From: an uncultured delta proteobacterium | GTDB lineage: Bacteria; Desulfobacterota; Desulfovibrionia; Desulfovibrionales; Desulfovibrionaceae | Direction: 5' to 3' | Length of the DNA: 64,000 nucleotides | NCBI GenBank assembly: GCA_903835685.1 | Contig: CAILNX010000052.1 | Coordinates: forward strand, 1-64,000 | In this document: positions 53,333 through 61,908 of the stretch, piece after piece | Layout: every line of letters starts with the position of its first letter | Position numbering within the stretch: position 1 is the stretch's first letter | Program-made: the position numbers and the translations under genes | Notes under the pieces: model-generated | Seen by the model: only the letters and a program-made list of their open reading frames with translations | Database searches by the model: none | What the model was told of the DNA's origin: nothing

Positions 53333-54340
53333 TCAGCCCTTGGATTTGAATGGGCTGGGCGGAAAGGAATGGGCCGGGGGACCGGAATCGCCTTCGGAGG
53401 CCAGGCCGGTTTCCCGGGCCTTGGCCGTCTGTCCGGCGGCCAGGGGATGGGCCTGGTCATACACGCGCATGAGCTGGCCCAGGGTCACGTGGGTGTAGCG
53501 CTGGGTGGTGGCCAGGCGCTCGTGCCCGAGCATCTCCTGCACCGAGCGCAAATCCACCCCGGACTCCAGCAGATGGCTGGCGAAGCTGTGCCGGAGCATG
53601 TGGGCGTGCACCTTCTGGGGCAGTCCGGCGGCCGCAGCCAGGCGGTTCAGGATGGCCGCCACCGTCCCCCGGTTGAGCCGCGCCCCGCGCGCGCCCAGGA
53701 ACAGGGCCTGCTCCCGAATTTCCGGCCCCAGGGCCAGGCGCTGCTCCAGATAGCGGGCCAGGCGGTCCTGGCTGGCCCGACTGAGGAACGCCAGGCGCTC
53801 CTTGCCGCCCTTGCCCAGGACCCGGATCACGCCCGAGGCCAGGTCCAGGTCCCCGACATCCAGGCCCAGGGCCTCGCTGATGCGCAGGCCCGAGCCGTAG
53901 AGCAGCTCCACCAGGGCCAGATCCCGCAGGCCCACGGGGTCCGGGTCCACCGGAGCGGTCATCAGGGCCACGGACTGGTCCACGTTGAGCCAGCGGGCCT
54001 GGCGGTTCTCCTGCTTGGGATTGGAGACCAGGGCGGCCGGGTTGTGGCCGGTCATGCCCCGGCGGAGCAGAAAGGCGAAATAGGAGCGCAGGGAGGCCAG
54101 TTTGCGGGCCATGGTGCTCTTGGCCGCGCGACTGCGGTGCATCTCGGCCAGGTATCCCCGCACCAGGGCCTTGTCGATGTCCCGGGGCGCGCCCAGGGTC
54201 TTCCCCCGCCCGACAAGCCAGGCCTCGACCCCGGCCAGGTCCTGGCCGTAGGCGGCCACGGTGTTGTCCGCAGCCCCTTTTTCCAGGGCCAGATGTTCCA
54301 GAAAGACCTGGACGATGGCGGGCAGGGATTCGGGGTTCAC
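53333..54340 (-). CDS. xerC: Tyrosine recombinase XerC/XerD
   Basis: 335 residues. The N-terminal SAM-like core-binding domain (about 1-105) is followed by the catalytic domain with RHRY residues: Arg in YGSGLRISE, Lys in LGKGGKERL, HMLRHSFASH, and LGHERLATTQRYTH (Tyr nucleophile). It acts at dif to resolve chromosome dimers, though the symbol could equally be xerD. The start is GTG 54340 (MNPESLPAIVQVFLEHL). A Pro/Ser-rich tail of about 35 residues is extra. Confidence 0.9.
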   Translation of the reverse strand: MNPESLPAIVQVFLEHLALEKGAADNTVAAYGQDLAGVEAWLVGRGKTLGAPRDIDKALVRGYLAEMHRSRAAKSTMARKLASLRSYFAFLLRRGMTGHNPAALVSNPKQENRQARWLNVDQSVALMTAPVDPDPVGLRDLALVELLYGSGLRISEALGLDVGDLDLASGVIRVLGKGGKERLAFLSRASQDRLARYLEQRLALGPEIREQALFLGARGARLNRGTVAAILNRLAAAAGLPQKVHAHMLRHSFASHLLESGVDLRSVQEMLGHERLATTQRYTHVTLGQLMRVYDQAHPLAAGQTAKARETGLASEGDSGPPAHSFPPSPFKSKG

Positions 54341-54423
54341 GAGCGTATCCCGGGTAAAAAAAACAGGAAAAAATATCAAGTAAAGATTGAAATAAAATAT
54401 AAAAACAAATTTAAAACAGTATA

Positions 54424-55407
54424 TTACAAAGATGATTCCCGCTGGTCCAGCACGTAGCAGCTCTTGGGGTTCTCCTTGGCCTTTTTCTTCAGGGACATGG
54501 CCAGGGCCGAGGCCTCGCCATAGTGCTTGAGCCGCTTGTTGCGGTTAAATATCACGGCGATGGACACGGCCATGAGCGGGAAGGTGCGCACCTCGCCCTG
54601 GCGGTCCGTGGACACGATGCAGCCCTGCTCCCGGTCCTTTAAGTCGTAGAACTGGGGCACGATGGCGTCGAAGCTGGCCACCACCTGCTTACAGGCCGAC
54701 TCCACCAGGTCCGGGGACATGATGAACACGAAATCGTCCCCGCCCACGTGGCCCACGAAGCTTTTGGCCCCGCCAAAGGATTTGATGGTGTTCACCACCA
54801 CCCGGGCGCTCATCATAAGCACCTCGTCCCCCCGGGAGAACCCGTATTTATCGTTGAAAGACTTGAAATAATCCAGGTCGCAGTAGGCCAGGGCGAAGTC
54901 CTCGCCCCGGTCGATAAGCAGTTGGATACGCTGGATGATGGAGGTGTTGCCCGGGAGCTTGGTCAGGGGGTTGGCGTCAAGTGCGCGCAGGGCGCGGTTC
55001 ATGGTCAGGTCGATCCGGGCCTTGACCTCGGCCGGGATGAGCGGCCGCAGGAGGAAGTCGTCCATCTCCACCGCGGTCCAGTCCCAGGCCCGCTCCATGT
55101 CCCCGGGGTCCAGGCAGAGGATGACCGGAAGCTGGCGGTACACGTTCTCGCTCTTGACCAGGCTGGCCACCTCGGACCCGGTGATGTCCGCCAGGCGGTT
55201 GTCCACCACCAGGAGGTCCGGCGGGTCGGTGAAGAGCAGGTCAATGGCCGCGCGTCCCTGCTCGTAGACCACGAAACGCAGGATTTCCGGGCTCCACAGG
55301 CTTTTAAGCAGGGCGGCGAACTGCTCGTCCGGGGTGAGCACGATGGCCACCTGGGCCCGTCCGGCCAGGCCCTCGCCCTCCTCGATCAGGTCATCGTCAT
55401 TGTTCAA
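54424..55407 (-). CDS. Response-regulator-like GGDEF protein
   Basis: 327 residues: receiver-like domain (about 15-140, Asp in LLVVDNRL), then a GGDEF domain (about 148-315) with ANPLTKLPGN and the active loop VGGDDFVFI. The loop GGDDF still keeps the catalytic acid position, so cyclic-di-GMP synthesis is possible but not certain. The start is TTG 55407, 11 bases inside the HDOD gene, with weak ribosome-site support; it is probably coupled to HDOD translation. Confidence 0.85.
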   Translation of the reverse strand: MNNDDDLIEEGEGLAGRAQVAIVLTPDEQFAALLKSLWSPEILRFVVYEQGRAAIDLLFTDPPDLLVVDNRLADITGSEVASLVKSENVYRQLPVILCLDPGDMERAWDWTAVEMDDFLLRPLIPAEVKARIDLTMNRALRALDANPLTKLPGNTSIIQRIQLLIDRGEDFALAYCDLDYFKSFNDKYGFSRGDEVLMMSARVVVNTIKSFGGAKSFVGHVGGDDFVFIMSPDLVESACKQVVASFDAIVPQFYDLKDREQGCIVSTDRQGEVRTFPLMAVSIAVIFNRNKRLKHYGEASALAMSLKKKAKENPKSCYVLDQRESSL

Positions 55408-56239
55408 AGGACAGGTCCGATATTTCCACGAATTTATCGCTCAAATCGTCCAGGATTTTTTCCAGGTCCGAGGTCCGAAGCTTGAGGATAGTCAAGGCCT
55501 CGGGATTGAAGGGCGGGACCTGGTCGTCCCCGCTGAACCCATATTCGTAGAGCTTGACCAGAAAATCGGCCAGATGGACCGTGGCGGCCATGGCCGGGTA
55601 GTTGGAGGCCAGGTGCGGGGCGTGGTGATAGGCCATGCCCTCCTTGATGTTGTTCGGAAGGTGCCAGTGGTCGGCCAGCCAGGCGTTGATCCGGTTGTGC
55701 CCGAATCCCAGGACCAGCTTCTCGGCCTCCAGCCAGGTGACGTCCTTCTCCTTGACCTTTTCCTGGATGGCGGTGTGCATCTGGGGCAGTTGCACGGCCG
55801 TGACCACCTTGCCCAGGTCGTGCAGGAGCCCGCTCACCGAGTATTCCTCGGGACCGTCCAGGTCGGCATGGCGGGCGATGGTGTTGGCCGCCGTGGCGCA
55901 GCCCAGGCTGTGCTCCCACAGACCTTTCATGTTCTGGTTCATGATGTCGAACACCGAGGTGGAGATGATGATGCCCCGGATGACGTTGAAGCCGAGCAGC
56001 ACCAGGGCGTGGTTGATGGCGCTGATGCGGCCGGGAAACCCGTAGATGGGCGAGTTGACCATTTTCAGGACCTTGGCCGTGAGCACCTGATCCGTGGAAA
56101 TGACCTTGCCTATCTTGTCCGTGGACACGTCCGGGTTTTCGACCAGCTTGCTCACTTCCTCCAGCACCGTGGGCAGGGTGGGCAGGTCCCGAACCGCCAG
56201 CACCATGCCCTTGACTTCGGTCTTGAGATCTTCGGCCAT
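55397..56239 (-). CDS. HDOD-domain signalling protein
   Basis: 280 residues. The HDOD domain (about 15-215) includes LPTLPTVLEEVSKLV, ISTDQVLTAKVLKMVNSP, and HDLGKVV, with YHHAPHL downstream. HDOD proteins bind signalling ligands or regulate expression and motility; catalytic activity is not demonstrated for the family. AAGGAG precedes the ATG. It lies between a 125-residue protein and the GGDEF gene. Confidence 0.88.
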   Translation of the reverse strand: MAEDLKTEVKGMVLAVRDLPTLPTVLEEVSKLVENPDVSTDKIGKVISTDQVLTAKVLKMVNSPIYGFPGRISAINHALVLLGFNVIRGIIISTSVFDIMNQNMKGLWEHSLGCATAANTIARHADLDGPEEYSVSGLLHDLGKVVTAVQLPQMHTAIQEKVKEKDVTWLEAEKLVLGFGHNRINAWLADHWHLPNNIKEGMAYHHAPHLASNYPAMAATVHLADFLVKLYEYGFSGDDQVPPFNPEALTILKLRTSDLEKILDDLSDKFVEISDLSFEQ

Positions 56240-56242
56240 CCC

Positions 56243-56620
56243 CTACTCCTTGCCCGGCTCGGCCGGAGCCTCGGCCTTGACTTTGTCCGCCTCGCGCAGG
56301 GCAGCCAGATGCGCGGCCTTCATCTGAAAATACTCGCGCAGCATTTCCTTGGTCTCGGTCATGGCCGGATCACTCGTGTAGCGCCGGAACAGGTGGTCCA
56401 GGCGTTCGGCGATGCGGGCAAAGGGAGTGTCCTCTCCGGCCGAGGGGTCCAGGGGATTGCCCTCCACCACCACGGCCTCCACGTCCATGTTGGCCAGACG
56501 CTCGATGAGGCGTTCGGTGAGCTCCATGCCCGTGGCGGCAATGACCATGCCGCCCTCTTTCTGGGCAGGCTTGGCCAGCTTCATGCCCGCTTTGGCCAGG
56601 GCCAGGGGTATTTTCTGCAT
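56243..56620 (-). CDS. Small protein of unknown function, signalling cluster
   Basis: 125 residues from ATG 56620, chosen for the GGGAG upstream. The first 60 residues (AKPAQKEGGMVIAATGMELTERLIERLANMDVEAVVVEG) resemble the short module seen in front of HD-type signalling domains. The rest is charged and helical. It ends 4 bases before the HDOD gene. No enzymatic motif. Confidence 0.7.
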   Translation of the reverse strand: MQKIPLALAKAGMKLAKPAQKEGGMVIAATGMELTERLIERLANMDVEAVVVEGNPLDPSAGEDTPFARIAERLDHLFRRYTSDPAMTETKEMLREYFQMKAAHLAALREADKVKAEAPAEPGKE

Positions 56621-56645
56621 GCGTCGCTCCCTCGCGGTATTTCTG

Positions 56646-57953
56646 TCAGTCCCGGCTATAATACATGCCCGGCCATTGCCGCACAAGCCCTCGCATTTCC
56701 AGCAGGAGCAAAACCCGGCTGGCCGCCCCGGCCTCCCAGTCCAGTCTCTCGGCCAGGGTGTCGATGTGCAGGCGTTCGGAACCGGCCAAAAGCCCGAGGA
56801 GGCGTCCCTCGGGACCGGACGGGTCCAGGTCCGGGGGCAAGGGCTTCGGTATTCGGGCAGCTTGCGGGGCCGCTTGCGAGACTGGATCGACAGGCGACAG
56901 GGTCGGGGCCAAGGCCGGAGAGGCAGCCGAAGCCGGGGCCGATGGTTTTCCAGGGGCGATGAGGGCCGCCAGGCCACGCAACTGCTCGCGCAGGGCCAGG
57001 AAGATGTCGTCGGCCGACTCCACCAGGAGCGCGCCGTTTTTTATGAGCTGGTTGCACCCGGAGAACGAGGGTTGGCCGTAAGGTCCGGGCAGGGCGAATA
57101 CGTCGCGGCCCTGCTCCAGGGCCAGGCGCGCGGTGATCAGGCTGCCGCTGCGGGGTCCGGCCTCGGCCACCAGCGCGCCCAGGGACAGGCCGCTGATGAT
57201 CCGGTTGCGGATGGGGAAATTGGTGGACAGGGGCCGGGTTCCGGGCGGGTGCTCGGTGAGCACCAGGCCGCGCGAGCCCAAGGCCCGGCGCAGGTCCGCG
57301 TTCTGGGGCGGGTAGTCCACGTGCAGGCCCGTGGCCATGACCGCAATGGACCGGCCCAGGCCCGAAAGCCCGGCCAGATGGGCCTGGCGGTCGATCCCCA
57401 AAGCCAGGCCGGACACGATGGTCACGCCCGATCGGGACAGGGTGGCGCAGATGTTCTCCGTGGCCGCGACCCCCATGGGGCTGCATTTGCGGGACCCCAC
57501 CACGGCCAGGCAGGGGGCTTTCAGCAGGCTCAAGTCTCCTTCATAGTAGAGGAAAAGCGGGGGGTCCGGGATGTCCCAAAGTCTGGGGGGATAGATGGAT
57601 TCGGAGAACAGCAGCACCCGCATGCTGACCGCCCGGGCGTCCCGGTATTCGCGCTCGGCCATCGGCCGCCAGGCCTCGGCGCGAAAGGCCTCGGCCTGGC
57701 GCTTGGAGGCCAGCCCCAGGCCCTTCCAGGCGCTTGCGTCCCGGATGGCCGCATAGGCCGTGGAATAATGGGAGACAATGGCCTTGGCCGTGCGCGGGCC
57801 GATGCCCGGGGTGTGCCGCAGGGCCAGGCAGGCGAAGAATTCCTGCCGGAAATCCGTTTCCGTGGGCCACTCGGACGCTGGCTCGGCCACGGGGCCGGGC
57901 GGGTCCTGGTCCGCGCGGTCAGACGCGGCGGGCCGGGCCAGGGGGGAAGACAT
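56646..57953 (-). CDS. dprA: DNA-processing protein DprA
   Basis: 435 residues. N-terminal HhH/SAM part (HTPGIGPRTAKAIV), Rossmann-like DprA core (AVVGSRKCSPMG, VSGLALGIDRQAH, RNRIISGLS, ALPGP), and C-terminal winged-helix DprA_WH (about 375-435) after a Pro/Ala-rich linker. DprA loads RecA on incoming single-stranded DNA during transformation. It overlaps nothing and follows cpoB after a 122-base gap. The weak ribosome site leaves some start uncertainty. Confidence 0.95.
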   Translation of the reverse strand: MSSPLARPAASDRADQDPPGPVAEPASEWPTETDFRQEFFACLALRHTPGIGPRTAKAIVSHYSTAYAAIRDASAWKGLGLASKRQAEAFRAEAWRPMAEREYRDARAVSMRVLLFSESIYPPRLWDIPDPPLFLYYEGDLSLLKAPCLAVVGSRKCSPMGVAATENICATLSRSGVTIVSGLALGIDRQAHLAGLSGLGRSIAVMATGLHVDYPPQNADLRRALGSRGLVLTEHPPGTRPLSTNFPIRNRIISGLSLGALVAEAGPRSGSLITARLALEQGRDVFALPGPYGQPSFSGCNQLIKNGALLVESADDIFLALREQLRGLAALIAPGKPSAPASAASPALAPTLSPVDPVSQAAPQAARIPKPLPPDLDPSGPEGRLLGLLAGSERLHIDTLAERLDWEAGAASRVLLLLEMRGLVRQWPGMYYSRD

Positions 57954-58075
57954 GATGTCCAGGACAGGTGGGATGTTCGGGGGTCAGCATGGAGGGCCAC
58001 AATCGCGCAATGACAAGAAATACTGAATATTCTTCATTCGAGTTGGTCCCTGCCTGATCGACCCCGAACCCCGCG

Positions 58076-58903
58076 TCAGCCGCCCAGTTCCTTGAGCTTG
58101 GTCTGGGCCGCCCGGACCGGCTCCTTGCCCGGAAATTCGTCAATTAAAGTGCGCAGATAGAAGATCGCGTTGTTCTTGTCCCCGAGCTTCTCGTAGCAAT
58201 AGGCAATCTTCAGCAGGGCCGCCGGGGTCTTCTCATGGTCCTTGAAGCGCCGGGGCACGTCCTTGAAGGCCAGGATGGCCTGGGCGAAATCGCGCTGGTC
58301 GTAGTAGGTCTCGCCGATCCAGTACAGGGCGTTGGGGGCCAGGGGATCGTCGGGATTCTGGGCCACGAATTCGCTGAACCGGGACCGGGCCTCCTCGGAC
58401 TTCTTGGCGTTGTAGGCCTGCATGCCCTGGTTGTAGAGGGCTGCGCCGGACAGGCCCGAGGGCTTGGGGGCCGGGGACGCTGCGGGCACGGGGGCCATGC
58501 TCTCCATGGGGGCGGCAGGCTGCATGGCCGGGGGCGTCATGGGCTGAGGCATGGCCGCCATGGGCCGGGCCGCGGGAGCCGGAGCAGGCTCGGATGCGGA
58601 CGGGGTGGCCAGGGTCATCTCGTCGGGCAGGGGGGCGGACACGGATGCAGGCCCCCGGCCAGCCTCCAGGGCGCGAATGCGGTTTTTCAAGGTCTCGATC
58701 TCGGCCTCCTGGCGGCGGGCGTGCTCCTTGGCCGCCAGGGAGGCCTCCTCCAGACTTTGCAAACGCCATTCGGAGCTTTGGGGGCCGCTCTGGGCCGCGC
58801 ATCCTGCCAGACTGGCGGTCAGGACGACGGCCAGAACGACGGTCAGAACCGTGGCAAGGCGGCCCTTCGGACGGGCGAGACGGACCAAGGCGCTTTCGTT
58901 CAT
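58076..58903 (-). CDS. cpoB: Tol-Pal system protein YbgF / CpoB
   Basis: 275 residues. Lipoprotein-type signal SLAGC (Cys about 35), coiled coil (about 45-80), a long Pro/Ala/Met linker, and a C-terminal TPR domain (about 155-275; ALYNQGMQAYNAKKSEEA, ALYWIGETYYDQRDFAQAI). This is the order of YbgF/CpoB, which ties peptidoglycan synthesis to outer-membrane constriction. The E. coli protein has a soluble signal peptide, so the lipobox is a difference. No tol or pal genes are adjacent. Confidence 0.88.
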   Translation of the reverse strand: MNESALVRLARPKGRLATVLTVVLAVVLTASLAGCAAQSGPQSSEWRLQSLEEASLAAKEHARRQEAEIETLKNRIRALEAGRGPASVSAPLPDEMTLATPSASEPAPAPAARPMAAMPQPMTPPAMQPAAPMESMAPVPAASPAPKPSGLSGAALYNQGMQAYNAKKSEEARSRFSEFVAQNPDDPLAPNALYWIGETYYDQRDFAQAILAFKDVPRRFKDHEKTPAALLKIAYCYEKLGDKNNAIFYLRTLIDEFPGKEPVRAAQTKLKELGG

Positions 58904-59099
58904 GGACTTTAAATAGGTGAAGCGGTTGTTCTTTGCAAGCAGGAATCCGGTTTGCCCGAACACTCCGGCCCGGGTTCCAGGGTCAGGACTCCGGGGTCCG
59001 GTCCAGGGGCCGCGCCCTTGCCTCTGGGGGGAAAATGGGGCACAAGGACCCCGGCCCGCGCCCCGGCCCGGGCTGCATTTCGTCTTGCGGAGGACTCCC

Positions 59100-60059
59100 A
59101 TGCCCACGGCCATGACCCCGGACCTCATTTTCGGCCTCCTGGCCCTGTCCTTTTTCAAGCTCCTGTCCGGCGCGGGCCTGGGTTCGGTCCTGGTGGCCGC
59201 GGTCTCCGAGACCCTGGGCCAGACCCGGAAAAAGGCCTTCCTGGACAAGTTCGCCCTTCAGGCCAGCGCCCTGGGCTTCAAGGCCCTGACCGCCGGACTG
59301 GCCGGGAGCGTCTGCGCCCTGGGCTTTCTGGCCCTCAAGCGGCCCTGGAGCGTGCAACCCCTTCTGGAATCCCGCGCGCTTCTGGTCCTGTTCGCCGGGT
59401 GGTTCCTTTTCATCGGACTTCTGGCCGTCTACAGCCTCACCTGGCGCAGCATGAAATCCAGCAAGACGGCCCACCAGGGCCTGGGCCTTTTCCTGGCCGC
59501 CCTGGCCTTGGGCCTTACGGGCCTGGCCCTGACCAGCGCGAACAAGACCCTGCCCCTTTTCTCCCTGATCCGGCTGGAGCAGGCCCCGGAAACAGCGGCC
59601 ATGGCCACGGCCCCATCGGCCGCCATGACAGTCGCCCTGTCCCCGGACCTCCTGGCCCCCCTGGCCCTGACCGGCCTGGCCTGGACCATCTGCGTCGCTG
59701 GCGGACTGGGGCTTTTGTACCTGCTCCACCGCCGGGAAAAGGACGATTTCGGGCGGGACTACTACTTTTTCGCCCTGCGCACGGGCGCGCGCTGGGCCTT
59801 GGGCGGCCTAATCCCGGCCCTGGCCTGCGGGGCCTGGCTCATCCTGGCCCTGTCCGAGGCCAACCGCGCCCGGATTTTTGAGACCCTGCCCCTGCCCCTG
59901 GCCGCCCTGGCCGGTCTGTCCCTGGTCTGCGCCGGGTCCTGGACCGCCGTGGCCGTGAGCCGCACCCCCCTGACCCTCAAATGGCTCCTGGGCCTGGCCG
60001 GCCTGGCCCTCTGGCTCATGCAGGGGCTGTTCCTGCTGGTGGCCCTGGCCCTGGCCTAG
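59100..60059 (+). CDS. Polytopic membrane protein, unknown
   Basis: 319 residues with about eight TM helices and short loops, rich in Ala and Leu. It begins MPTAMTPDLIFGLLALSFF. GGAGG (59089-59093) precedes ATG 59100, so the longer ORF from 58917 is not used. The loop TWRSMKSSKTAHQGLG recalls cytochrome-binding or quinone-reactive membrane subunits but has no conserved His pair I can pin down. Function unknown. Confidence 0.7.
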   Translation: MPTAMTPDLIFGLLALSFFKLLSGAGLGSVLVAAVSETLGQTRKKAFLDKFALQASALGFKALTAGLAGSVCALGFLALKRPWSVQPLLESRALLVLFAGWFLFIGLLAVYSLTWRSMKSSKTAHQGLGLFLAALALGLTGLALTSANKTLPLFSLIRLEQAPETAAMATAPSAAMTVALSPDLLAPLALTGLAWTICVAGGLGLLYLLHRREKDDFGRDYYFFALRTGARWALGGLIPALACGAWLILALSEANRARIFETLPLPLAALAGLSLVCAGSWTAVAVSRTPLTLKWLLGLAGLALWLMQGLFLLVALALA

Positions 60060-60075
60060 CCCCTCGTCCGCCGCC

Positions 60076-60495
60076 CTAGCCCTTGGCGTCCCCGGCCGCA
60101 CCCGAGGTCCGGGGCAGACGGAGCATGACCTCGGGGTCGTCCGCATCCAGGGAGGCGAATCCGTACTCCCAGTAGAACGCAAGCTCGTCCTCGGACAGGC
60201 TCGCGCCCGGGCTTCCGTCCAAGTGGCTGGCCCAACTGTAGATGGAGGCCTGCTGGCGGTCGGCCCAGCGGGTGAGCTGTTCGAGCAGGGCGTGCTCCAT
60301 GCCCATGCCCTTGAACACCGGGGGGATGAACAGGCGGTGCAGGCAGTACTGGGGCAGGTCCAAATCCTTACGGAAGATGGCCATGTGCGGGGAGATCCGG
60401 CGCAGTTCGGCAAAGGCCCCCCGATTGTGGGCCTCGATGACAAAGGTGGCGCCCCGTGGTTCGATGATGGTCTTGACCTTGGCCTTGGTGCGCAT
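60076..60495 (-). CDS. GNAT-fold acetyltransferase-like protein
   Basis: 139 residues. VFKGMGMEHALLEQLTRWADRQ (about 60-81) matches the acetyl-CoA loop and following helix of GNAT proteins, and FYWEYGF near 106-112 the C-terminal part. The protein is short, missing the usual first strands, so activity is doubtful. It converges on the upstream membrane protein. AAGGAAC precedes the ATG. Confidence 0.7.
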   Translation of the reverse strand: MRTKAKVKTIIEPRGATFVIEAHNRGAFAELRRISPHMAIFRKDLDLPQYCLHRLFIPPVFKGMGMEHALLEQLTRWADRQQASIYSWASHLDGSPGASLSEDELAFYWEYGFASLDADDPEVMLRLPRTSGAAGDAKG

Positions 60496-60543
60496 GTTCC
60501 TTCCTTACCCTGAAGGCCCGCCCCGAATCAAGCCGAGGTCATA

Positions 60544-60567
60544 TTTCATTTTGAAACATCCGTTTCA
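60544..60567. promoter_or_regulatory. Inverted TGAAA/TTTCA repeats at the 3' end of the regulator operon
   Basis: TTTCA-TTT-TGAAA and TGAAA-CATCCG-TTTCA overlap here, partly over the regulator's stop codon. Related TGAAAC motifs occur before the kinase gene (63396-63445) and at the hys promoter. Candidate regulator binding site or terminator-like structure. Confidence 0.3.
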
Positions 60568-61908
60568 TCCCAGGGAAAACTGCTTGAGCTTGCGCCACAG
60601 GGTGGTGCGCGGAACCCCCAATATCTGGGCGGCCAGGCCCTTGTTGCGGCCGGTTCGGGCCAGAACCTTGGCGATGTGCAGGCGCTCCATTTCCTCCAGG
60701 CTGGACAGGCGTTCGCCCTCCACCGAGTCGAAATCCATCTGCTGGAGGTCCTGGGGCAGGGCCTCGGTGCTGATGGTCTCGGATTCGCCCAGGGCCACGG
60801 CCCGCTGGATGATGTTCTCCAACTCCCGGACATTGCCGGGAAAATCGTAGTTCAAGAGGATTTGCAGGGCGTCGGGGTGCATGGATCGCACCGGCTTGTG
60901 AAAGAGCAGACTGAACCGGTCGATGAAATGAGCGATAAGCAGGGGGATGTCCTCCTTGCGCTCGGCCAGGCGGGGAAGCTCGACGCCCACCACGTTCAGC
61001 CGGTAGTAAAGATCCTCCCGGAACCGGCCCCGGGTGATCTCCTGCTTCAAATCCCGATTGGTGGCCGCGATGATCCGGATGTCCAGATCAATGGGCCGGG
61101 TTCCGCCCACCCGAAGAATCCGCCGCTCCTGGATCACGTGCAGGAGCTTGACCTGCATGGAGGACGGCATCTCCCCGATCTCGTCCAGAAAGACCGTGCC
61201 CGCATTGGCCGCCTCCAGGAGCCCGATCTTGGTGGCCGAGGCCCCGGTAAAGGCCCCCCGCTCGTGCCCGAACAGTTCGCTGGAGATGAGTTCCTCGGTG
61301 AACCCGCCGCAGTTGAAGGACACAAAGGCCTGGTCCTTGCGCGGGGAGAGCCGGTGCAAGGCCTTGGCCACCAGGGCCTTGCCCGTTCCGCTCTCTCCCT
61401 GGATGAGCACGTTGCAGTCCACGGGCGCGATCTTGCGCACCAGATCAAAGACCTGGCGCATGGTCCGGCTGGCCCCGATCATGCTTTCCAGGCCGGTCTC
61501 CTCCCGCAGGGCCCGACGCAGGTCGCGGTTCTCCCGGCGCACGGACACGGTCTCGCAGGCCCCTTTCACCAGGTTGCGCACCTCGGCCAGCTTCACCGGC
61601 TTGGCCACGTAATGAAAGGCCCCCAGCTTGATGGCCTCGATGGCCGTCTCCAGCCCGCCGTGCCCGGTGATCAGGATCACCTCGGTCTCCAGGCGCGAGT
61701 CCTTGATCCGGCGCAAGGCCTCCAGCCCGCTTTGGCCCGGGAGCTTGAGGTCCAGCAGGGCCACGTCAAAGCGGACCTCGGCCAGGCGGGCCAAAAAGGA
61801 TTCCGCATCGGCAAAGATTTCGGTCTCGTACCCGCTACGCTCCAGGGCCTCGGCCAGACGCCTGCGGGCCACGACCTCGTCGTCCACCACCGCGATCCTA
61901 CAGGTCAT
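60565..61908 (-). CDS. NtrC-family sigma54-dependent response regulator
   Basis: 447 residues: receiver (Asp53 in VALLDLKLPG, Lys in AKPVK), AAA+ domain (GESGTGKA near 172, HERGAFTGASA near 229, the GAFTGA sigma54-contact loop), and C-terminal Fis-type HTH (AAQILGVPRTTLWRKLKQF). It activates genes with -24/-12 promoters once phosphorylated. Overlaps the kinase stop by 11 bases, so the pair is cotranslated. Target genes unknown. Confidence 0.95.
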   Translation of the reverse strand: MTCRIAVVDDEVVARRRLAEALERSGYETEIFADAESFLARLAEVRFDVALLDLKLPGQSGLEALRRIKDSRLETEVILITGHGGLETAIEAIKLGAFHYVAKPVKLAEVRNLVKGACETVSVRRENRDLRRALREETGLESMIGASRTMRQVFDLVRKIAPVDCNVLIQGESGTGKALVAKALHRLSPRKDQAFVSFNCGGFTEELISSELFGHERGAFTGASATKIGLLEAANAGTVFLDEIGEMPSSMQVKLLHVIQERRILRVGGTRPIDLDIRIIAATNRDLKQEITRGRFREDLYYRLNVVGVELPRLAERKEDIPLLIAHFIDRFSLLFHKPVRSMHPDALQILLNYDFPGNVRELENIIQRAVALGESETISTEALPQDLQQMDFDSVEGERLSSLEEMERLHIAKVLARTGRNKGLAAQILGVPRTTLWRKLKQFSLG

